A DNA stretch of 64,000 nt, taken from NCBI GenBank assembly GCA_965263165.1, contig OZ253584.1, forward strand, positions 1 through 64,000. The letters run 5' to 3'. Origin of the DNA: SAR202-VII-2 sp965263165 (lineage in GTDB: Bacteria; Chloroflexota; Dehalococcoidia; Lucifugimonadales; SAR202-VII-2). Both the position numbers and the translations under genes were made by a program. Below the pieces are notes generated by a model that was not told the origin of the DNA, ran no database searches, and saw only the letters and a list, made by a program, of their open reading frames with translations. Positions 59,019 through 64,000 of this stretch are shown one piece after another; position 1 is the stretch's first letter; each line of letters opens with the position of its first letter.

Positions 59019-59993
59019 TTGCTCACCACCACCGTTGGTCACTACCCAAAGATTGGCGGAAAGGCCCCCAATCTACGGGCCGCCAAGAACCGTTTGGACC
59101 GCGGCGACGCCAGCCCTGAAGAAGTGGCCCGCATCGCCGACGAGGTCACCAAAGAGGTCATCCAGGAGCAGATCGACGCCGGCATTGACCTCGTGACCGA
59201 CGGCCAGATTCGCTGGGACGACGGCCAGACCTACTTCGCCCGCGGCATCCAGGGCTTCTCCATCAACGGCCTGACCCGGTGCTTCGACAACAACACCTAC
59301 TACCGCCAGCCCGTGGTCGAGGCCAGCGTTGGCTGGACCGGCCCCATTTCCTGCAACGACTTCGACTTCGCAAGGGAGCATAGCAGCAGGCCGGTCAAAG
59401 CGGTCCTCACCGGGCCCTACTCCCTCGCCAGGCTGTCGGTCCTGAAAAGCGGCTATGGAAGCCTACGCCCGCTGGTGCTCGATCTGGCCGAGGCCCTCAA
59501 TAACGAGGCCTTAGCCTTGGAGCGGGCCGGCGCCCCGGTCATCCAGTTTGACGAACCCTGCATCCTGAGAAATCCCGGGGACATGGACCTCTTCCTCGAA
59601 GCTTCCGAGCGGGCCGTCCGCGGACTCACCGTCAAGACCGCCGTCTACACCTACTTCGGCGACGCCTCCGCGGTGGCCGGCGGCTTATTCCGCTCCCCTT
59701 TCCAGGTCGTCGGCCTAGACTTCGCGTCGGGCAAGGCCAACTGGGAAGCCGTGAAGGAGTTCCCCCAGAACAAGGAATTGGGCTTCGGCGTCATGGACGC
59801 CCGCAACACCCGCCTGGAGACCGTCGAAGAGATCGTCGAAGCGTGCAGGCGGGTTGCGGAGCACGTAACCCCGGAACGCCTTCACGTCAATCCGAGCTCC
59901 GGCCTGGAGTTCTTGCCCCGGGACAAGGCCCAGCAAAAGCTGGTGCGCCTTGCGGAGGGGGTCCGGCAGGCCAAGGAGGCGCTGCATGCATAA
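59019..59993 (+). CDS. MetE-like protein lacking zinc ligands
   Basis: 324 residues from TTG 59019, core cobalamin-independent methionine synthase fold (TTTVGHYPKIGGKAPNLRAA; QIDAGIDLVTDGQIRWDD; PVIQFDEPCI). The ligands are replaced: the H-x-C motif is YTYFGD (no His-x-Cys) and the late Cys region reads VNPSSGLEF. So it cannot bind zinc in the usual way. Overlaps the second MetE-like gene, so the two probably form a complex or act on related substrates. Confidence 0.85.
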   Translation: MLTTTVGHYPKIGGKAPNLRAAKNRLDRGDASPEEVARIADEVTKEVIQEQIDAGIDLVTDGQIRWDDGQTYFARGIQGFSINGLTRCFDNNTYYRQPVVEASVGWTGPISCNDFDFAREHSSRPVKAVLTGPYSLARLSVLKSGYGSLRPLVLDLAEALNNEALALERAGAPVIQFDEPCILRNPGDMDLFLEASERAVRGLTVKTAVYTYFGDASAVAGGLFRSPFQVVGLDFASGKANWEAVKEFPQNKELGFGVMDARNTRLETVEEIVEACRRVAEHVTPERLHVNPSSGLEFLPRDKAQQKLVRLAEGVRQAKEALHA

Positions 59994-60960
59994 CAACCTG
60001 ATAACCACCGCCGTCGGCAGCTATCCCAAGCCGCCCTACCTCCTGGAGGCCCGCTCCAAGGCCGCCAGAAACCAGATTAGCCGGCAGGACCTGGTGGAAC
60101 TCGAGAAGAACGCCACCGAGCACTGGGTCCGCGTTCAGGAGGAGTTGGACCTGGACATTCTGGTGGACGGCGAGATGTACCGCGGGGACATGGCCACTTA
60201 CTTCGCCGAGAACCTCGAAGGCATGGGCATCAGCGGACTGGTCCGCTCCTACGGCAACCGCTACTACCGAAAACCCGTGGCGATTGGGGCCATCCGGCGG
60301 CCGGCCTCAATTACCGTCGACTGGTGGAAGTATTCCCAGGGCCTGACGGAGAGGCCCGTTAAGGGCATGCTCACCGGCCCCTACACCATCGCCGACTGGT
60401 CATTCGACGAACACTACGGAAGCAGGGAAGCCTTCGTCATGGCCCTGGCCCGCGTTATCCACGATGAGGCCCGGGACCTCCAGGATGCGGGATGCCGCTA
60501 CATCCAAATCGACGAGCCCGCCGCGTCGACCAGGCCGGAGGAGATGGACCTCGTGGCGGAGGGCCTTCGCGTCGCCACGGAGGGCCTTGATGCGGTCACG
60601 ATAACCCACATCTGCTACGGCGACTTCGCCGCGGTCTTCGACGGCATTCTGCGCCTTCCGGTCGACGTGCTGGACCTGGAAATGGCAAACTCCGACTACC
60701 AGCTTCTGCAATACTTCGAGGGCAAGCAGACCGACAAGATCCTCGCCCTCGGCGTCTTCGACGTCCACAACCACGACTTGGAAGCGGTCGAGGAAATGGC
60801 GACGGGCATCGAAAGGGCGCTGAACGTGCTGCCGGGCAGACAAATCTGGGTTACCCCGGACTGCGGCCTGAAGACCCGCACGGAGGAGGAGGCTGTGGCG
60901 AAGCTGAAGAACATGATGGACGCCACCAAGAGAGTGCGGGCTCACCGGGGCCTGAACTAG
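59986..60960 (+). CDS. MetE-like methyltransferase with zinc site
   Basis: 324 residues from ATG 59986. TTAVGSYPKPPYLLEA, LDILVDGEMYRGDMATY and YIQIDEPAAST are core-MetE. The zinc ligands are visible: THICYGDF (His-x-Cys), LDLEMANSD (Glu) and VTPDCGLKTR (Cys). Transfers a methyl group to a thiol, probably homocysteine; the methyl donor is unproven because the N-terminal half of full MetE is absent. Overlaps the first MetE-like stop by 8 bp. Confidence 0.88.
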   Translation: MHNNLITTAVGSYPKPPYLLEARSKAARNQISRQDLVELEKNATEHWVRVQEELDLDILVDGEMYRGDMATYFAENLEGMGISGLVRSYGNRYYRKPVAIGAIRRPASITVDWWKYSQGLTERPVKGMLTGPYTIADWSFDEHYGSREAFVMALARVIHDEARDLQDAGCRYIQIDEPAASTRPEEMDLVAEGLRVATEGLDAVTITHICYGDFAAVFDGILRLPVDVLDLEMANSDYQLLQYFEGKQTDKILALGVFDVHNHDLEAVEEMATGIERALNVLPGRQIWVTPDCGLKTRTEEEAVAKLKNMMDATKRVRAHRGLN

Positions 60961-60965
60961 CCATA

Positions 60966-61090
60966 CTCCCTAGGAACGTTGCTAAGGCGTAAGGCGGAAC
61001 CCTCCTTCCCTCCCTTCCCTCCGTACCCGTAGGAGGGTTAGCATAGAGGCCGCGCAACAACCTCTACGGGGGCTCCTAGCGGCGCCCGGT
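60966..61090 (+). repeat. Conserved intergenic element, copy 2
   Basis: Aligns with 42540-42670: AACGTTGCT, AAGGCGTAAGGCGG, CCTCCCTTCCCTCC, GGAGGGTTAGCATAGAGGCC and GCAACAACCTCTACGGGG. Same orientation. Sits between the MetE-like pair and the CDGSH gene. Confidence 0.6.
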
Positions 61091-61133
61091 TGCCATTGGG
61101 GTCGAATCTCAACACTGCCAGGGGAGGTTTAGG

Positions 61134-61352
61134 ATGGCTGACGAAGAGGCAACGATCAAGGTTCAAGCGAACGGCTCGTACAGGATTTCAGGGGACGTGA
61201 AGCTGGTTGATGGCGATGGAAACGAGTTCGAGGTAACCGACAACCCGTTCTTCCTTTGCCGCTGCGGGGGGTCTTCCAACAAGCCCTTCTGCGACGGCAC
61301 CCATAGGGTGAACGAGTTCGCTAGCGAATGCCACGCCGGCCCAAGCGCCTAG
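61134..61352 (+). CDS. CDGSH iron-sulfur domain protein
   Basis: 72 residues; 2Fe-2S motif CRCGGSSNKPFCDGTH (about 43-58: C-x-C-x2-S-x3-P-x-C-D-G-T-H). Redox or cluster-transfer role in the cytoplasm. SD AGGGGAGG. Confidence 0.93.
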   Translation: MADEEATIKVQANGSYRISGDVKLVDGDGNEFEVTDNPFFLCRCGGSSNKPFCDGTHRVNEFASECHAGPSA

Positions 61353-61378
61353 CAGGCTAGGCGCACAGCGCAGCGGCT

Positions 61379-61414
61379 CGAAGAAGAGGCGGCCCTAGGG
61401 CCGCCTCTTCTTCG
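61379..61414. terminator. 36-bp perfect palindrome terminator
   Basis: A fully self-complementary 36-mer centred on CCTAGG with GAAGAAGAGG arms, between the convergent CDGSH and PPIase genes. A second hairpin, GCGCCTAG-CAGG-CTAGGCGC, precedes it (61345-61364). Likely bidirectional terminator. Confidence 0.65.
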
Positions 61415-61463
61415 GTTGCAAACGACACCTGCTGTCCGCAGGTGCGAATCACCCCACACGCGC

Positions 61464-62171
61464 CTACGATTCTTCGATCGTGACGCTGTTAATCTTAACT
61501 TCCTGACTCGGTACCGAGTGCTCTCCGCGCTCGTTGGCCGTCACTGGGATTGCCGCTATCCTGTCCATCGCGTCCAATCCATCGGCAACCTGTCCGAATA
61601 TCGTGTAGTCCTTCGGCAGGGCCCTGCTCGCGTGCATGATGAAGAACTGGCTACCGTTGGTGTTCGGCCCCGCGTTGGCCATCGCAACGATGCCCCGCTC
61701 GTACTCCAGCGTAACCGGCTCATCGTTGAAGCGGTAGCCGGGGCCGCCCCGGCCTGTCCCCGTTGGATCGCCGGTCTGCACCATGAAGTCCTTGATGATC
61801 CGATGGAACGGCGCGCCATCGTAGTAGCCCTCGCGGGCAAGGAACACGAAGTTGTTCACCGTCACCGGCGCCACGGAGGGGAGCAGCTCGATGACTATCG
61901 TTCCCTCGCTGGTGTCCAGGGTAGCCCTGTAGGTCCTCTCCTTGTCGATCGTCATGTCCGGCGGGCTTGAGTATTGCTTAGGCAATTCGATTTTTCCTTC
62001 TGTTGAAGTTGGCGAAGCTGTGGGTGTGGGGGCCGGCTGCCCCGTGGCTGCGGGATCCACGGCAATCAGCGTTGCTGTCGGTGTCGCGCCGGGCGAGTCT
62101 CCTCCCCCACAAGCGGCAGCCAAAGCCGCCACCGCAACGAGCATTGTAAGAGCAAATGAAGTTCGAAACAG
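61464..62171 (-). CDS. Cyclophilin-type peptidyl-prolyl isomerase lipoprotein
   Basis: Lipoprotein: signal MLVAVAALAAACGGG with lipobox LAAAC, then a Pro/Thr/Ala linker, then a cyclophilin domain (PFHRIIKDFMVQTGDPTGTG; NTNGSQFFIMHASRAL). Folds proteins outside the membrane. The first ATG is 62144, but a good SD AGGAGGAG at about 62179-62186 fits CTG 62171, giving a signal peptide that starts with an Arg (FRTSFALTML). CTG start is proposed, not certain. Confidence 0.88.
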   Translation of the reverse strand: MFRTSFALTMLVAVAALAAACGGGDSPGATPTATLIAVDPAATGQPAPTPTASPTSTEGKIELPKQYSSPPDMTIDKERTYRATLDTSEGTIVIELLPSVAPVTVNNFVFLAREGYYDGAPFHRIIKDFMVQTGDPTGTGRGGPGYRFNDEPVTLEYERGIVAMANAGPNTNGSQFFIMHASRALPKDYTIFGQVADGLDAMDRIAAIPVTANERGEHSVPSQEVKINSVTIEES

Positions 62172-62343
62172 GGCTCTTCTCCTCCTGTGTTGGGTTGAAA
62201 TCGCCAGCTAGCATAGCAGATGGCAGGCCCGTTGGAAACGAAGCGCGCCCCGCCTCCGCCCCGCGACGAAGTTCGTCTTGAGTTTGGCCTGCCGCTTTGC
62301 TATAGTAGCGCAGGCGCAAGGCGCCTCACCCGTGGGAGGGTCA

Positions 62344-64000
62344 ATGTACGAACATGATGTGGTGGTCGTTGGCGCCGGCCTAGCCGGTATGAGGGCCGCC
62401 CTCGCAGCCGCTCAGGCGGGCGCAAACACCGCCATCATCACCAAAGTCCACCCGGTAAGAAGCCACTCCAACGCCGCTCAGGGCGGTATCAATGCCGCCC
62501 TCACCGACCGCGGTGACGACTGGGAAGACCACGCCTACGCAACCGTCAAGGGCAGCGACTACCTGGGCGACCAGGACGCCATCGAGGTTATGGCCCAGGA
62601 AGCAGGGGCCGCCGTCATCGAAATGGAGCACATGGGCGTCATCTTCAACCGCGACCCTTCCGGCCATCTGGGCACCCGGCACTTCGGAGGCCAGGAGCGA
62701 GCCCGAACGTTCTTCGTTGCTGACATCACCGGCCAGGCCATGCTCCACGTCCTCTACGAACAGGTGATGAAGGAACAGGTCCGGGTCTACGAAGAATGGT
62801 TCGTCACCTCGCTCATCATGAGCGACGGGGAGTGTCGCGGCGTCGTGGCCTTGGACATCATGTCCGGCAAGCTCGAGGCCATCAGGGCCAAGGCGGTGAT
62901 CCTCTGCACCGGCGGAGTCGGCAGGGCCTACGAACCCAGCACCAACGGGCTCATCGTGACCGGTGACGGCATCGGCCTCGCCTACCTGGCGGGAGCGCCG
63001 CTAATGGATATGGAGATGGTCCAGTACCATCCCACAACCCTCAAGGGCAACGGCGTGCTGATCACCGAAGCGGCCCGCGGCGAGGGAGCCTTCCTGCTCA
63101 ATGCCAATGGCGACCGCTTCATGGAGACCTACGCCCCCAGGATGAAGGACCTCGCCTCCCGCGATGTCGTCTCCCGCTCCGAAGCCACCGAGATTCTAGA
63201 GGGGCGAGGCATCGACGGCTGCGTGCTCCTGGACCTCAGACACCTGGGCCGCGAACTCATCGAAACGAAGCTCAGCTACATCAATGAGGTCGCCCTCGAC
63301 TACATGAACATCAACCTGGCCGACGAGCCCATCCCAATCCGGCCGGGCATGCACTACATCATGGGCGGCATCAAGACCGACGTTAAGGGCGCAACCCCCG
63401 TCCCCGGCCTCTATGCGGCCGGCGAATGCGCCTGCGTTAGCGTGCACGGAGGCAACCGCCTGGGCGCCAACTCCCTGCTGGACACAGTCGTTTTCGGGCG
63501 GCGCTCCGGAGAGGCCGCCGCCGCCTATGCCCACGATAACCCCTTCGGCAACGTGTCCGAGCACGTTGCCTACCTTGACGAGTCCCGGATCATCTCTATG
63601 CTCGACCGGAAGGACAACGGCGACAGCGTCGCTCAGGTCCGCCTGGCTATGGGCGAAACCCTGAACGAGCACCTCGCGGTCTTTCGCCAGGAAGAGGGGA
63701 TGCAGACCGCAGTCCACGCGATACGGCAGCTCAGGGAGCGCTACCATCGGGTTCCCGTCAAGGACAAGGGCAAAACGTTCAACACAGCCCTCGTATTCGC
63801 CCTCGAGTTGGGCTTCATGCTCGACTGCGCCGAGACGATCTGCCTCAGCGGCCTCACTCGCAAGGAGAGCCGCGGCGCCCACTTCCGAACCGATATGCCG
63901 GAAAGAGACGATGCAAACTGGCTGAAACACGTAACTTGCGCATGGTCCGCCGATGGGCCCGTCATCGCGACATCGCCCGTGACCATCACGCGCTGGGAAC
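62344..64000 (+). CDS. sdhA: Succinate dehydrogenase/fumarate reductase flavoprotein subunit (partial, runs off right edge)
   Basis: 552 codons present. MYEHDVVVVGAGLAGMRAAL is the FAD-binding Rossmann start; RSHSNAAQGGINAAL contains the His that links FAD; HPTTLKGNGVLITEAARGEG and IRPGMHYIMGG are substrate-binding, and HGGNRLGANSLLD closes the FAD. The gene continues beyond base 64000. SD GGGAGG. It probably pairs with an iron-sulfur subunit gene outside the window; whether it acts as SDH or FRD is not decided. Confidence 0.95.
   Translation, partial: MYEHDVVVVGAGLAGMRAALAAAQAGANTAIITKVHPVRSHSNAAQGGINAALTDRGDDWEDHAYATVKGSDYLGDQDAIEVMAQEAGAAVIEMEHMGVIFNRDPSGHLGTRHFGGQERARTFFVADITGQAMLHVLYEQVMKEQVRVYEEWFVTSLIMSDGECRGVVALDIMSGKLEAIRAKAVILCTGGVGRAYEPSTNGLIVTGDGIGLAYLAGAPLMDMEMVQYHPTTLKGNGVLITEAARGEGAFLLNANGDRFMETYAPRMKDLASRDVVSRSEATEILEGRGIDGCVLLDLRHLGRELIETKLSYINEVALDYMNINLADEPIPIRPGMHYIMGGIKTDVKGATPVPGLYAAGECACVSVHGGNRLGANSLLDTVVFGRRSGEAAAAYAHDNPFGNVSEHVAYLDESRIISMLDRKDNGDSVAQVRLAMGETLNEHLAVFRQEEGMQTAVHAIRQLRERYHRVPVKDKGKTFNTALVFALELGFMLDCAETICLSGLTRKESRGAHFRTDMPERDDANWLKHVTCAWSADGPVIATSPVTITRWE

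Overview
The window looks like a GC-rich bacterial chromosome, most likely Chloroflexota (Dehalococcoidia/SAR202-like). That placement is an inference from general gene content and the ThiI, NUDIX, coaD and DUF1385-rpmE neighbourhoods; there is no rRNA to prove it. It has two halves. Bases 1 to about 42.2 kb are a mosaic genomic island. Bases 42.2 to 64 kb are ordinary backbone. The border is marked by two tRNA-Ser genes on the minus strand, with a P4-type tyrosine integrase (now broken) starting about 160 bp beyond the 3' end of the first tRNA and running the same way, as in tRNA-inserted islands. The other end of the island is not recognisable here and may lie left of base 1.

Island, left to right. 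(1) 51-5464: a tightly overlapping operon of a MORC-like GHKL ATPase, a Z1 helicase-like ATPase, a DUF4420 PD-(D/E)XK nuclease and a DNA glycosylase resembling the T/G-mismatch enzyme MIG. This suggests that a 5-methylcytosine methyltransferase lies just upstream, outside the window. (2) 5526-6317: a convergent Thoeris-type TIR protein fused to a membrane module. (3) 6.5-11.2 kb: a mobile segment with a replication-relaxation-like protein, a ribbon-helix-helix protein and a large serine recombinase, followed by two coupled unknown genes (11.2-12.6 kb). (4) 13.3-15.5 kb and 27.9-29.8 kb: two related repeat-rich segments with small zinc-finger genes and a repeated small coding unit that contains in-frame triplet microsatellites. 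(5) 15.75-27.43 kb, between them: one minus-strand type I restriction-modification operon, hsdM-[membrane protein-TIR-TIR-Nmad2-MazG-UDG-like]-hicB-hicA-hsdS-vapB-vapC-hsdR. The bracketed six-gene module inside the operon is the best candidate for an undescribed defence system. Its membrane protein is homologous to the membrane half of the TIR fusion at 5.5 kb, which links TIR signalling to that membrane effector. (6) 29.8-42.1 kb: phage- and plasmid-like debris, including a three-gene coupled cassette ending in a frameshifted PAPS-reductase-like gene, a second serine recombinase, lipoproteins including an LRR protein, a broken replication-relaxation paralogue, an HTH/coiled-coil/membrane protein, a frameshifted PH-like fragment, a DUF4297-like nuclease relic and the broken integrase.

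Backbone: DUF1385 protein, L31, L27 and L21; a membrane protein and an AAA_14/DUF4143 ATPase; a tandem-repeat intergenic region; a glycolate-oxidase-type operon (glcD-glcE-glcF); rsmD-coaD-coiled-coil; a TPR protein; a DPM1-like glycosyltransferase; NUDIX-thiI; a conserved hypothetical; two MetE-like proteins, of which the first lacks the zinc ligands; a CDGSH protein; a cyclophilin lipoprotein; and a succinate dehydrogenase/fumarate reductase flavoprotein that runs off the right edge.

Many island genes carry frameshifts or stops. Some could be assembly errors, but their concentration in the island and the clean backbone argue for real decay.
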